NCBI RefSeq assembly: GCF_949628265.1
Contig: NC_088790.1
Span: 2,670,545 to 2,734,544, forward strand
Reading direction: 5' to 3'
DNA from: Cloeon dipterum
Lineage: Eukaryota; Arthropoda; Insecta; Ephemeroptera; Baetidae
Length of the DNA stretch: 64,000 bases
A program made the position numbers and the translations under genes. Every line of letters begins with the position of its first letter. Position 1 is the stretch's first letter. This document shows positions 1 through 11,842 of the stretch, piece after piece. The notes beneath the pieces are model-generated. The model did not search any database and had not been told where the DNA came from. It saw only the letters and a program-made list of their open reading frames with translations.

Positions 1-360
1 GAAGGTGTGGCACATGATGAAAAGCGCGGGAAATTCTAAAATTACACGTAGGAATTTTGAATGGGGGCCTGGCACATTGAAAAAAAGGAGTATCAAGTAC
101 CGTGAGAAATCTTAATATAACTGGCGGGAATTTTGAATTGAGACTTTGTTTTCTGGAAAGAAGGCGCGGCACTTATTGAACAGCGCAGGAAAATCGTAAA
201 ATTTAAAGATTTTACTGAAAACTTGAAGGAAATTTTTGAAATGAGGGCGCGCCTCCCTGGAAAACTTAAAATGAGGTGTGGCATCCACGCAAAATCGAAA
301 TGTAACTGGCGGGAATTTTGAAATGGGCGCGTGGCTCAGAAAATTGCTAAAGAATTCGCG
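1..360 (+). repeat. Tandem ~100-bp satellite, copy 1 of 7
   Basis: Diverged units of about 100 bp recur here, each carrying a GGGAATTTTGAAATGGG-like core followed by a GGCGTGGC-like box and a GCGGGAAAATCG-like box. The same unit recurs in either orientation at 5740-5856, 25240-25480, 33340-33570, 38780-39120, 58900-59280 and 61185-61500. Here it lies in the intron before the exon at 488. No coding signal is seen in it. Confidence 0.75.
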
Positions 361-487
361 GGAAAATTGTATTAACTTAAATTTTTGGACTAAAATCCTG
401 ATTTTTCGGTTGAACAAAAATATTCGATTTAAATATGACCTTTTTAATTCGTCTGTAATAATCAAAAACTCCATTCTAACATGACAG

Positions 488-891
488 CAAACTGCCTGGC
501 TCACAAGTTGTTGACGTCATTGGCCCCGAACGCCTCATCCATCCGTGCGTCGAGCGTGGAAGAGCTAGAAGACTACGGCAGCCTGGTGGAGCAGCTGAGA
601 ACCGAGTTGTCGGACGCGAAAGGCGTCTTTCTCGAAGGTCTGCACAAGCTGCCTGGACATCTAGCTTTGGCCCTGCACGTGGTTTGCGACCGCGAAAGCC
701 CCCTCGTGGCCGGATCGGTGGTCGTCATGACCTTGGAGGTCGCCAGTCTGGACAGAAAGGGGGCTGAGAACGTACTGACTGATTTGTGGAAGGGCCACAT
801 GTGCGAGGACAAGTTTCCCGCCCTGCTGGTCAGGGTGGCAGCCGTCGTGCTGGCAGTCGAGCCGCACGACACTCTGCCCGAATCCTGTTAA
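488..891 (+). CDS. Terminal exon of an unrecognised gene (partial)
   Basis: This is a GC-rich open frame of about 134 codons that ends in TAA at 889-891 and stands out from AT-rich flanks. A branch-point-like TTCTAAC and an acceptor AG at 486-487 lie directly upstream, in phase with the frame, so I read it as a last coding exon whose earlier exons lie off the left edge. An in-frame ATG at 481 lies inside the intron under this model. The encoded peptide is mostly helical and acidic with leucine-rich stretches (for example GLHKLPGHLALALHVV) and no membrane segment. I do not recognise the family. A possible poly(A) region, AATATAAA, follows near 951. The gene converges on the minus-strand gene ending at 1039. 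Confidence 0.6.
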
Positions 892-1038
892 ATATGATCT
901 TGAAATGTGCCAAATTGAAACAAAAGCTGTGTTAATTTTCCAAATTTATATAATATAAATGCAGATGGTTTCATTGATCTAAGTATTTTAATTACAAATT
1001 CTCGCCTTGATTGCGATTCTGTCGAGCCGGATAATGAC

Positions 1039-2998
1039 TCAAGAAGCGATTTCCGATAACGAGAGGATTTCAAATGAGGTGTTGCAGCTCTCAGGTTGGT
1101 CAGAGGTAGAAATCGGGGCAGCGCAACGCTTGCACGAATCCTGTCTCTCGTCCGTTGAGTTTTGGGCGCAGGGAAGGATCTCATTGTTGTCTTCGCCTTC
1201 CACGACGTCAGTGTAGGTCGAAACCTGATCTCTGACTTTTGGGGTTGAGGTCACCTAATCGAAAAAATCCTTTGTGATTATAAAAAATCAAAACAGATTG
1301 TTTTTCCAATTTTTTTAAAAAGCCAAATTTTAAAAAATTGCAGGTCTCACGGAAGCTCACTATATCAAAAGGGGAAATTTTGCAAAGATGGAGGAGAGTC
1401 AAAATATTTGTCTAAAATCATCCAAATTTAATTTAAGAAACAACTTCTAAAGTTTAAAAAAAAACCTCAAGAGAATCAAAATTTAAAAAAAATGCGAGAC
1501 AGCCAAAATGTACGTTTTTCAATGGAGAAAATTGAACTTTTTAAAGTCCGTGGTCATGGTTTTCCCCTTTATGTTTAGAAATTGCACCCCAATTTAAAAA
1601 ATGGTGTTTTTCCTTCTATAAATGGAGAGAATTTGCAAATGCGCTGAATTTACGCCGTTCTTTATTAGATTTTTGGTGCCAACGAGATTTCACTTGTTTA
1701 TTTATGGGATTGAAAATCCCCCCCCACCCATAGGTGGGGGGGGATTTTAGTCTGAAATTAAAATTGTATCAATGGTTGGCTTTTATTGGTGTCGATAGAT
1801 TCCTAGGGTTTTGATTTTTTGAACCCCGGAACTCAAATCCTGTGAAAATTAATTGTTAAAAAAACACATTTTTTAATCTGGACTTGAAATAATTTCTCAA
1901 TCCTTCAAAATAGGGGATTATTTCCCATTGGTTTTACGGTCAGGAAGTGATTTACGACGAAATTAAAATCAGAATTGACGAAAACCTACTAAACGGCTTT
2001 TAAGAATACTCATTGACAGTTCCAATGAAGGGTTAATTTAATTCAGAAATTCCACCCCCCCCCCCCAGTTATGACCTCGAAAAGTCAAAATTAATTATTT
2101 TTAGTTTAATTTGGGTCAAAGCCAGCTGATATCTACACAAAATTCCAAAAATCTCGATTTTCAGGGCGTTTTCTCAAATTTGACTTTAATTTTTTCGAAA
2201 AAGAGCTCAAGGAAAATGTCACCATTTTTATATGTTGTTGCCTCAAGTTTGGATTTTCAAAATTTTATCACTAGGGTACGCCTGATCTTTTTTAAAAAAG
2301 TCGATCCGATTTTTGTGATTTTGACCTCCGATGTTGGCCTTACCAAAGGCAACTTGCTACGCATCAAATGTGGAACATTTTTCTTGAAAATTTTTAATAT
2401 ACTTCAATCCAGGCAAAGGTTTTTTTTATTTTATGAGTAAAATCGCTTTTACAAAAAAAATTGAGCCCCTCTAAAATTTAACATTTTATAAATTAAAAAA
2501 AAATTAAAGTTCTAAAACTTAGAAAAATTGAGCTTGCAAGCTCTGAAACCAGTTTTTGCTAAAAATTCCGATAGTTACATATAAATTTATCTTTTGCCAG
2601 ACGATCCAAAATAAAAACGAAATAGTATCAAATGAAACACTCACTGTCCTTTTGAAGAAGGTGCATTTGTAGGTTATGTAGTAGTTGACTGGACCGTGGC
2701 GGACCACAATCGACTCAGCTGCGGCTCGTTTGTCACTGCAAATTGGATTCTTTTGGCGCCCTTTGCACGGAGATGCTGATTCATCATCCAGGCAGAAACG
2801 AGACTGCAGCTCATTTTGGACCCACGAGTAGATTATCAGGGTCCAGGTCGTCAAGGCCACCACGACCAGCGCCAACAGCACGGACTCTACCTCACCTTCA
2901 TAATTGAATTTAAAAAAATCTTAATCGTGATTTTATAAATATTTTTAGCACTTTTTCAGTAAGTAAAATTTACCCAAGAATTCTAAAACGTTGTTCAT
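1039..2998 (-). CDS. Small single-pass membrane protein, family unknown
   Basis: I join three minus-strand exons: 2998-2974 (MNNVLEFL then a split codon), 2886-2645 and 1254-1039. The donors are GTAAAT and GTGAGT, the acceptors are TAG and TTAG, and the phases match (1 and 0). The product is about 160 residues. A hydrophobic segment near residues 10-30 (VLLALVVVALTTWTLIIYSW) would be a signal anchor or membrane helix. It is followed by a cysteine-containing domain (RFCLDDES, SPCKG, NPICS, YKCTF). The last exon encodes an acidic, Ser/Thr-rich tail with a DSCKRCAAP motif and ends in TGA. I do not recognise the family. A membrane-anchored protein with a disulfide-bonded ectodomain is an inference. 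Intron 2 is 1.4 kb and contains a perfect 16-bp hairpin. Confidence 0.5.
1713..1748. repeat. Perfect 16-bp inverted repeat with C8/G8 tracts
   Basis: The arms AAAATCCCCCCCCACC and GGTGGGGGGGGATTTT are perfectly complementary and are separated by the four bases CATA. The hairpin lies in intron 2 of the minus-strand gene 1039-2998. Confidence 0.9.
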
Positions 2999-3009
2999 GT
3001 TGCGTTGCT

Positions 3010-4840
3010 CTCTGACTCAATAATGCAAAAGGAATTCCAATTACGCACAAACAATGCTCAGATACCAAAAATTTATTTGGGTAGCCTGCAGAATAAAACG
3101 TGTCTAATCTTGAAAGACGAGAATTCTCTCCGCTTTAATTTTGAATGTGCAGGTGATGTAAAAGCATTATTTCCGCTCTTTGCTTGATAAGATTAGTAGG
3201 TCGGTCTTGTGCATAATTCGTCACAGAAGAATGCACGGCAGGAAAAAATGTGCCAAATACGATTTTATTATTTACTTTCTCTTCATCTCGTTTTGTAGAT
3301 ATTGTAAAATACCGTTATTTTTCCGGGATTTTCTGGTTTTCTGTAGAAACGAAAAGTATTAAATGATTCGGCTAAAAATCCGGCGAGTTAACGTACGCTT
3401 TTTGACTTGCGTGTGACAAATTGAAGGGCTTTACCGTGCCGTGAAAAACGAACTGTTAATACGCATCAGAAGGCAGTGTTTCCCTTTCCTTTCAAAAGAA
3501 GACAATGACATTTCGTTGCCCTGACACTTTACTAACTAAGAGATGATGATAAAAAAGTGAAATTAAAATTATTTGAATTAAAAAAAAGGCAAAAATGAAG
3601 CTTGTTTTTTTAAACTACAACTTTGAAAAATTAAAACTAAAAGCTCCAGGCCGTCACGTTTTGGTTGGAAATTTTGGAAAAATTCGTTGAAATTTTGCAG
3701 AAGTATGAAATTAGCACATCATTTGATTCGCTAAAAATTGAAAGTTTTTATTGTAATTAGGGAAGATTTTTTAAGTCACGGAAAAATTCCTGGAGATATT
3801 GCAATTGGTCCCAGGGGAGAGAGATGGGAAAACCACCAAATGCACAGATTTGGTAGCGATTAGCGCATTAACTTAAGGGCTGCCGCGTCGATTTTCTCAA
3901 AAAATATTTTTTTTCCACAAAATAGTTAAAGAAAAAATCGAAATCGTTCTAGTTTATATATACTTTTTTCGAAAAGTTCAGAAAATGTTATTTTAAAACT
4001 GCAATGTGAAATTTTTTAAATTTACATTTGTTGGAAAAAATATTACGAGCAGTCCAGCCAGTTCGTTTAAAGTTTCAAACATAAAAATTTGACCTTTTGG
4101 TAAATTGAAAAGTTTTAAACGACATTTTAATAATTTATTTATCTATTTTTTTCCAAACCATAACTTTGTAGACATTATAGAACACGTCTGGTTATTAGCG
4201 ATTTTCTAAAAATAAATCTTTTGAAAGTTGACAAAATAGGTCAAAATATGCGAAGTTAAAAAATGTTTCTTTACCCTCTAAGTTTAATTTTTAGCTTGAA
4301 ATTCTTAAAAGTAGGCCAAACTATTTCACGAAGGTTAAAAAATTGCACTATTTGCTGATTTAGGACGGTTTAAGATGTTTTCAAATGTAGAAATTGCATA
4401 ATTCTTTCTCATTTTATGGTCCTGAGAAGGTCGAAAACGCGCAGAAAAATACTCAACTGACTAAAACTCAATCAATCACATTTTTTACGGGTTTTTTTTC
4501 TTTGCTGTCGAGAGATATCTATTAAGAAATTTAATTTTAGGGTTCGATTAATTTATTTGAAAGCAAACTTAATGTTTATTTTTTTTCTTTTTTTACAAAA
4601 ATAGTACCTCAGATTGAGATAAGATTATCAGTTTTGAAGTTACTCCAGTTTTAAGAATCAAAAAACCGAAAGCTTAAAGAGAAATGCACAGAGTAGCAGC
4701 AAAATATTGCAGGCGGGTGAGCTTTGGTTGCACCCATTAGAACAATAAATTGACTCTCCTTCTTGGCGGCGGCGCCCGCGAGGTTGGATTTTCGCGTGGT
4801 CAGCCAAGCGCACAAAATCTCTTCCTGCGCTTTTTCAGTC
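3010..4840. other. Intergenic, AT-rich
   Basis: I see no convincing gene. Short open frames near 3005-3362 lack splice partners and codon bias. The right end from about 4760 becomes GC-richer and leads into the likely upstream region of the Ly6-like gene. Confidence 0.5.
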
Positions 4841-5130
4841 TGGTCCGAAGTGAGTATTGTCAGTCGTCAGCCAGCCTTGTAGAGATTTAGTTAAGCTGCG
4901 CGTTTTCTCTGACATTTAATGGGGCTGAAAGCCTGCAAGTGCACCCCTCGGGTCCACCGCGCGTCGCCCGCCGAGGGAGAAAGTTTTTGAGCGCCGACCA
5001 GTGTGCGATTGTTATTGGCTCCGCAAATTGGCTTTATATTGGACTCTGATTTATTAATATTTGCTCGCTCGCCCACTGGACAAAATGCAGCGAAAGTTGA
5101 ACAGCTGTCACCAAGAGGGTTTGGTTGGCC

Positions 5131-5158
5131 TATAAAAATTTGAAACAGGAGCCGAAAC
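5131..5158 (+). promoter_or_regulatory. TATA-like box and 5' exon end of the Ly6-like gene
   Basis: TATAAAAA lies at 5131-5138, and a strong donor (GTGAGT) follows at 5159. The two readings conflict. If the donor is used, transcription starts upstream, for example below a TATATT near 5034, and an untranslated exon ends at 5158. If the 5131 box is used, the transcript starts near 5160 without that splice. Confidence 0.35.
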
Positions 5159-5411
5159 GTGAGTAAATTCATATCTTTTATTGGTTTATTGCGTATTATG
5201 ACGAAATATCACGTAAATTAAATTTGTCACTAAAAACAATTTTTTAAGCAAACAAATAAAAATGTGGCAAATTTTTTTCTCTCGAATCATTTTTTCTCCT
5301 CGGTTTGCGAATAATTTAGACACATTAATTCAAATAATCACAATTAATTAACTCGTTATTGTTGTCAAAAGAGAACAGTCATGTCACATAATATTTGTGA
5401 CTTAATTGCAG

Positions 5412-6604
5412 ATGAAAATAGGCTTCGATTCAGCTGCGATTTTTCTCATCATTGTGCTGCAGCATTTGGCGCTGAATTGCGTCGCCGCATTGAAATGCTT
5501 CAACTGCGAAGGCGACTTCTGCAAAGAAGCAGACATTGGAGACGCGAAAACTTGCAGACCAGGCTTTGACGTGTGCATGGTAATTTCCTTTTAAAACCTA
5601 ATACCATTTATTGCTGTTTAAATTAAGTCACGAGCGATTTATGTGTTAAAGAATAGGTTTATTATATTTTTTGCTTAAAATTCTTTACCGAAAAACACGT
5701 CGTTAACAGGGTGTAATTCGTGTGAATTTTGAAAAATGGACGTAACACGTTTCAAATTTCGCGGAAAATTATTAAATGTTGACGAATTTTTACAGAGAAC
5801 TAGCGGTAATTTTAAAATGGGGGCGTGGTTACCGGGAACATCACAAAACGCGGGGAAAGACCGTCTTTGACGAAGTTTCTGAGCACACCAATCGATTCTT
5901 GAGGGTCGAATTAGGAATAGTGGATATTTTTTACGACCAGAAAGTCCAGCGCGAACTTTTTTTTCCCGCCAAAACAATATGCAGAGAGACACCGCGCGTG
6001 TACGAATGACTTATTCTTTGACAGATCCAGCCAGCTCATACGCATGCGCACATCTCGCATTCATATTATTTTGGTGGGAAAAAAGTTCGCACGTCGCGCT
6101 GGACTTTTTGGTCGGAAAAAAAGCCATTTTACCTAATTCGACCCTCAAGAATCGATTGGTGTTCCCAGAAATTTCGTCAAAAGACGGTCTTTTAACATTT
6201 TTTACTCAAATATCATGTGAAATGTGATTTTCCTCAATTTAGAAAATTCTTTCTGGAAGAAAACGCGTGGAAAGAGTTTGCGGGACGTTGGATGCTTGCG
6301 GCTATGGTGCTTCGGAAAACTGGGCTCGCAGACTGGTGAGGCAGCTGAAAAACGCGATGGCTTCCACACAGAAAAGGTCAACATGGGGTAACTGAAATTA
6401 AGCTCAAACAAACTGGCTTGTAAAGTTAATATGTTTGTTTCATTCGCAGACCAGGAAGAGTACGAGAAACGTGATGAAACCTTTTGCTGTGATACTGATT
6501 TTTGCAACAGTTCGCAAAAAGTTAGACTTTTTCATCCGGCACTATTCGTTTCGCAAGTGCTTCTTATCATCTATTGGAAGTTTTTGGCAGATTGCTTTGT
6601 GTAA
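5412..6604 (+). CDS. Ly6/uPAR-like small cysteine-rich surface protein
   Basis: The coding exons are 5412-5579, 6243-6387 and 6450-6604, with phases 0 and 1, giving about 154 residues. The ATG directly follows an acceptor (TTGCAG). A signal peptide of about 26 residues (AAIFLIIVLQHLAL core) precedes LKCFNCEGDFC. Ten cysteines fit the three-finger Ly6 pattern, ending in the diagnostic FCCDTDFCN. The C-terminus is hydrophobic (LFVSQVLLIIYW), as expected for GPI-anchor addition, although it ends in a few polar residues. Family members sit on the outer membrane face and act in septate junctions, channel modulation or boudin/quiver-like roles; which applies here is unknown. The exon 3 donor used is GTAACT at 6388, because the nearer GTGAGG breaks the frame. 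A foldback element sits in the first coding intron. Confidence 0.8.
5740..5856 (+). repeat. Tandem ~100-bp satellite, copy 2
   Basis: This partial unit has TAATTTTAAAATGGGGGCGT and an AAACGCGGGG box, and abuts the foldback element that begins at about 5857. It lies in the Ly6-like gene intron. Confidence 0.55.
5857..6192. mobile_element. Foldback (MITE-like) element in a Ly6-like gene intron
   Basis: Arms of about 125-130 bp (5857-5981 and 6062-6192) are near-complementary. The outer tips AAGACCGTCTTTGACGAA and its complement pair, as do CCTAATTCGACCCTCAAGAA and its counterpart near 5900. The central spacer is about 80 bp. No coding capacity is seen. It is a non-autonomous DNA element of unknown superfamily. 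Confidence 0.8.
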
Positions 6605-6608
6605 ATAA
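6603..6608 (+). terminator. Poly(A) signal overlapping the stop codon
   Basis: AATAAA begins at the second base of the TAA stop of the Ly6-like gene. A second AATAAA lies at 6842-6847. Either could serve. Confidence 0.5.
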
Positions 6609-6609
6609 A

Positions 6610-9120
6610 GAGAATAATTATGTTGAAAGAGAGCCCTCCAAGATTTTTTATCTTCCCTCATTTCTCAGCTCTGAATTTCAATTACTTTTGAAAGGTCACT
6701 GCTGCAGAGGTTGTGCAAAACCGACTGTCAATTAATTGTATTATTTTTCTTTATCATTTATAATGTCCGGTGTCGAGACACATATCCTCTTTTCGATTAT
6801 TACATCCAAAAGCCAACAATCGTTCCATTATATCTTCCATAAATAAAGCGATTATTAACGACGAATTTTAAAAAAATGGTTATTTCACATTATATTGAAA
6901 TTCAACAGTGTACTTTCTGCAAGTGCTCATGTGCAGATCTTTCAAATTATTATATTCCAAACTAATTATTGCTCACAAAGTTTTATCCATATTTTGTAAA
7001 TCCATGAAATTAGCTCATTAATACGCTCACCATTTAATAAATCGCGATGGAATTATCGAAATGGAGCGAAAAAACCATTGACAAACCGTTAAATTTTTCA
7101 AAAAAAAAAAATGCAAAATTTGAAATTTAACCGTTTTGCTTGTTCTGATTTTTCAATATTAATCATCATAGAAGCTAGTTAACTGTTGCTAAATGATCGA
7201 AATACCTGCTAAAGCCAAGAATGCAAAAATATTCTTAATTTTGTGTTTGGAACTTTCATAAACTCTCTCAATCAATAATTTTATTTGACCTATTATCACT
7301 GAGACTTTTGTATAAATTTTAACTGTCCTGCTTAAACTTAACATGTTTCAAACATTCCACTAGAGAGTTGGTAATTAAAAAAATGGTTTTCGACCAAATT
7401 AAATACATTTTTGATATTCAGACTGTTTGGGCTTTCCAGATTAAAAAGCAACATTTTGAATCAGATTTTAATGTGGGCCGAGTACCAAATTTATCCCATT
7501 AATTTGGCCCTAAATAAATGGATTTTTACACAAAAATCAAGCATTTTTGACAATTTTTTGTCTAATCGGATATTATTCTTTAAACGCAAAAATTTTAGAT
7601 GTATATTGGAAATTTTTTACTAAAATTAGATCATTAGTAATTGCCATTAAATGCTTTTATATAGGCTACGCAGATTAAATAAACACCAAAAGATTGCAAG
7701 TGATTTCTTATTTACTTTGAAATATATCGGGTGTATGTTAGAGGATAACTCACAAAACTCACAGAGAATATTCGAGAGAAAAAAAACTATATTTTTTCCC
7801 ACAGATCGGAATTTTCAGAGGAACGCATTTCTAGGTCCCCCCTGACGTGAATGGTAAAAGGTTACTCCAGGCTGGAAAGAATAATCCTCATGGGATTGTC
7901 AATGCCAGGTATTTTTTTCTTCTCTCGTATAGTCGTTTTGGTACTTCCATCACGTTTTACTTTCAAACACCCAAAGCGCTTTTAGAAATGTGAGAAAGGT
8001 CTCAGCACTGGAACAAATTTATGTCGCTTCCAGGTGGTCTATCTTGTAAATCATTTTTGTTTGTTTCCCTGTTAAGTCGGAATCGTTTTTTTACTCGACG
8101 TTTCAAAAAAAGTTGTCACCCAGAAACTCATCTTTTCAACTCGACAGTAAAACGACCGCCGTAGCTACCAACCCATTCCATCTGTCATATTTTTGAAGAG
8201 GGACCTCTCTGTATTCATCTCAAAGAATGCGACCGCCCGCAAGGGATTAGGTGGCTTAGGATTCTTTAAATCATTTTACCCCCAGAAACCTTTGGTGTTC
8301 CCAAAGCCATGTGTGACACTTCTAAAAGTTAGCAACAATCGGAATGGGAAGGGCATTGAACATACATATATTTTGGAGCGTGAATTCCTGAGTACACAGA
8401 GTCGAATTTCATGTTTATTTATTTATTTTATTTGTCTACATACAACGATACAATAATTGAAGCTACTCAGTTATCAGTTCCTATTATCGCGTATTTAAAA
8501 ATAAAGTCACACAAAATGAAATGAAAAAAGAAGATAAAATGACATATTATATTGTTTATATTTAAACTACTACTCACTTTAAATTTTCCTGAATTGATTC
8601 TGGATAATCGTGAATCGTGAGGAATGTATTGTTTGTTAAGACATTTTATATGCGACGGTTATTTTTGGTTTACGTTTTGGTTATAGGCCTTGTCCAGCGC
8701 GACTATCTTTTGATTGCCGCAGTTTCAGCGACATGTTCGCTTTGTACATGTGCCTTTTTTGTATGTATATTTGATATCAGTGAAATAAATTAATTTTACG
8801 AACATTTTGGAATATGAATATCATAAAGCGATAAATTGAAGGAGAGTCGGCCTGGACAAGATTTGATTTTTTTAATTTATTTTCTAATTTTTAGTTCCCG
8901 AAATCTATTATAATATTGAAAAATCGAGCATGATCGTTTTAGTATAGCGAGCTAAATCACACTTTTCCAAGAAGTGCTGATTTTAAATTTATTTTTCAAA
9001 ATTGATTCATTCTTATCCTGCGTACATTATTTGAATAAGAAGATTAAAATAAAAAACTCTCTATACTTAATTCTTGTACAGCCAAAATCAAGTTCGTTGC
9101 TATGCGGACGACGGGTCGAA
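6610..9120. other. Intergenic, AT-rich with a dispersed repeat
   Basis: No gene is seen. The block 7890-8640 is a copy of a dispersed repeat listed separately. An open frame at 8193-8456 lies inside that repeat and shows no family signature. Confidence 0.5.
7890..8640 (+). repeat. Dispersed repeat, copy A
   Basis: The part 7890-8130 matches 17637-17880 closely; shared words include GGTCTCAGCACTGGAAC and ATCTTGTAAATCATTTTTGT. The part 8570-8640 matches 12330-12395 and 17980-18030 (CGNGAGGAATGT core). It appears to be an old, non-coding interspersed element of roughly 0.6 kb. Confidence 0.7.
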
Positions 9121-9152
9121 GAGGGGGTGGTTTCCAACATGTCCGCCACTGG

Positions 9153-9302
9153 TATATAAACTGGGGGTGACAATGAGCATCTTCTCATAAAACTGTCAGA
9201 ACGTGTACCGCTGTCGCATCGCGCTTTGCTCCCTCTCCCTTTGCTCCGCTTCGCACACGCCGCTCTGTCAGTTTTTTCTAGTTGATCCATTGCATTTCTT
9301 TG
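9153..9302 (+). promoter_or_regulatory. TATA box and 5' untranslated exon of the RNF146-like gene
   Basis: TATATAAA lies at 9153-9160 and is followed about 38 bp later by an initiator-like GTCAGA. A GC-rich leader then ends at a consensus donor (GTAAGT) at 9303. The next exon starts at 9461 with the coding ATG five bases in. Confidence 0.65.
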
Positions 9303-9465
9303 GTAAGTGAATATTTTTTGTTTCCTCGCGTGTTATTCTTTTTAATAAGCATTTCACCATTTTCAAACATTTAAACACCCCATTTTTAAAAATTAAGAAT
9401 AAAAACCGCGCGAAAAATCACGGAACAAATTTATAACTATATATATTCTTTTATCTTTAGGTGAA

Positions 9466-10236
9466 ATGGCCGGATTGCAAGAACCCTGGGCCCTATGGAC
9501 GAGCAGAGACCCTGATGGCGCTACCAGCTTCAACATGGCAAGGTGTCTGACGGACATTGACGAGGACATCGTCAATCTGGAGGACCAGGAAGGGGACGTG
9601 AATGGTGAGATTATGTCAATAAAATAAATTTTAGATATAATTGGCCTGCATGAAAATAAAAACGAGTAGTGATGCAAAATAAATTATAGTTTTTTATTCT
9701 TGCTTAGCTGTGTCGAATTCATTCTTCATAACATTTTTTATTTTGTTACCTAGCTTTGCTAATAGCTCTCTCGTTTTAATTCCTCAGAGGGCACCGAATG
9801 CCCCATCTGTCTTCTGGCCCTGGAGTTGCCTCTGCGCTTGCCCTGCTGCGGCCATTTATTCTGCTTTGAGTGCAGCTGGAGCAGATTGAATCGCTGCGCT
9901 ATGTGCCGAACTCCAGTGCCACGCGAATTCTTGGACAAGCCCGAAGAGTTCCTCAGCAGTCCCCTTCCACAGCCAGCCACACAGTTCAGCTGGATTTTTA
10001 AGACCAGCGCCGGCTGGTGGCGTTTCTCGCCGCGCCAGGAGCAGGCGATAAGGCGGGCGTTGCGTTCAGGCACACCTGAGCTCAAACTCATCGTCGCGGG
10101 CAAGGAGGCTACCTTGGATTTCAAATCGCTTTTAATTAAGCAAAATCTCAAGGTAGGCGCCATTACAATTGCCCGCAATGGTAGCTTCGACGCTCTTGGG
10201 GTCGCTGGGCTCAAACACTGGCCGGCCTCTCCGTGA
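9466..10236 (+). CDS. Iduna: RNF146/Iduna-like E3 ubiquitin ligase (RING-WWE)
   Basis: The coding exons are 9466-9604 and 9788-10236 (phase 1), giving 195 residues. A C3HC4 RING finger spans about residues 51-92: CPIC, CCGHLFCFEC, CAMC. After a conserved EFLDKPEE linker comes a WWE domain at about 110-175 (WIFKTSAGWWRF, a helix ERxx-like stretch, LIVAGKEATLDF) and a GVAGL motif, in the same order as RNF146. Members bind poly-ADP-ribose through WWE and ubiquitinate PARsylated proteins such as Axin and tankyrase targets, feeding Wnt signalling and DNA repair. The protein stops shortly after WWE and lacks the long C-terminal tail of vertebrate RNF146. The 5' leader exon ends at 9302. No clear AATAAA is visible soon after the stop. 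Confidence 0.85.
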
Positions 10237-11842
10237 CCGGTGGCTGCCAAGAAAACGAAGGTGATCTCGCCGCGTGGTGGATAACACACGTCCCTCGCGC
10301 GCCCATTCCTCGTCAATATCGTGTACATTTTTGTACATACTAAGTTCCTACTAATTAGTTTATCAATTAGTAAGTAAAGTCAAAAATGATAATTTTAGAT
10401 TTTTTTTTTTAATTTTAATTTGTAAAAGTGATTTTCGGCATTTTTAACTTTTTTTAGCATAAATTTTGTACATAATTTAATTTAGATGTACATATCCTGA
10501 TTCCTATAAATAGGAAAGTGTTATAAATATTTTTTGTCTGGCGGATTTCTTCAAACACTCAAACCTTTCTTGTCACAAATCAATCTCTGCCAAGATCCCA
10601 AAATGTTTGCTACTGTGTGCCGTTGTGGCAGGTGCAACTATAGGCACACGGATCGCGCTTGTTCGCTTGTGTGCTTCATTGGCACTGTAGAGAGCGTGCG
10701 GTCTCTGGGCATCATAGCGCCCAAATTTGGCTAGGTAATTTCCTAATAATTCGTCCGCCTCAAATGACCCTTATGACACAGCACAGAATATTATTATTCC
10801 TGCCTGACATTTCAATGATTACCTCCACAAGTTATCATTAAATATGTGATGGCACATTGTTCTGATGAGAAATGTCGGAAGAAAATTTAAAGTGCTTTTG
10901 CGGGTCACACATTTACGGCTGGATGGGAATACCTCTTTTTTTCTGACCGCCTTGGATTTGCTCATAAAATGTGTACCTAAAAATCTTGGCTAACATGAGA
11001 CAAACGCCGCAGGTTTCGTGCAATAGTAGTCTGTATACCAAGTCGGAATATTTTAAATTTAACCCATTTACGGAATGTGTTAGAAAATGTGAAAGATATG
11101 TTTCTATACTTTTGTGGTATTATCTTTAATTGTGTCCCTTTATTGAGAACACGCTCGTGAATTCAGCTGTGAATTCTTATACTTGTGAAGTATTTGAAAT
11201 GACTGACCTATTTGAAAAATAATAAAATTTGTTGATATGTGCGTACCTGAAATAAATTGTAAATTTTGTTTGTTTTGATATACTGAAAACAATAAAGCAA
11301 AATTGTTCAAAAATATAAAGACTTGATAATTTAATTTAATCAATACTCTTTCTTTTTTAAATTTTCGCATTTTTGAATTACTGTTGAGCGGGAAACACTA
11401 CTGGTGGTCGGGAGCATCACGTCAGCAGCGGCATAGCAGCACGCAGAGGAGCTCTTGGAACCTGCAATGTTAGCGAGCCATCTGAGCGAGCTGTTAGCGG
11501 CGGATGAGCGACCAACTGCCGAGAACAGCGTGCATCGCCTTGAACGTGGAGCCGAGGACTGCTGCGTGTGGCCGTAATGAGCCCCCCATTAAAGAAATAC
11601 CAATCTCTCCTTGATTTTAATGATCGTGAATTCGTCATGAGATTTTTGTTGATGAAATATTTATTAGACACCACAGGTGTACAACAACAGACATAAATAT
11701 ATACAACAATTAAACCACAGGTTAATCGTTAGTTTTTGCAAGTTTGTGAATTTTAGACGGTTGACTATTATTTTTTCTAAGTTTCAGATCATTGTGGGAC
11801 ACTCAAATGAGCACGAATCATGCATTTTAAGCAAAAAATTGT

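Noticed and set aside
3005-3362. Two short plus-strand frames in tandem
   Set aside because: AT-rich, no motif and no splice partner. They overlap the presumed promoter of the minus-strand gene.
10534-10841. Plus-strand frames with Cys-rich peptide after the ligase gene
   Set aside because: No acceptor or donor fits, and the frames overlap one another. More likely 3' UTR of the ligase gene.
11417-11674. GC-rich 11400-11610 as an exon or tRNA-derived element
   Set aside because: No plus frame stays open, the minus frame has no motif, and I cannot fold a convincing tRNA cloverleaf or find A and B boxes.
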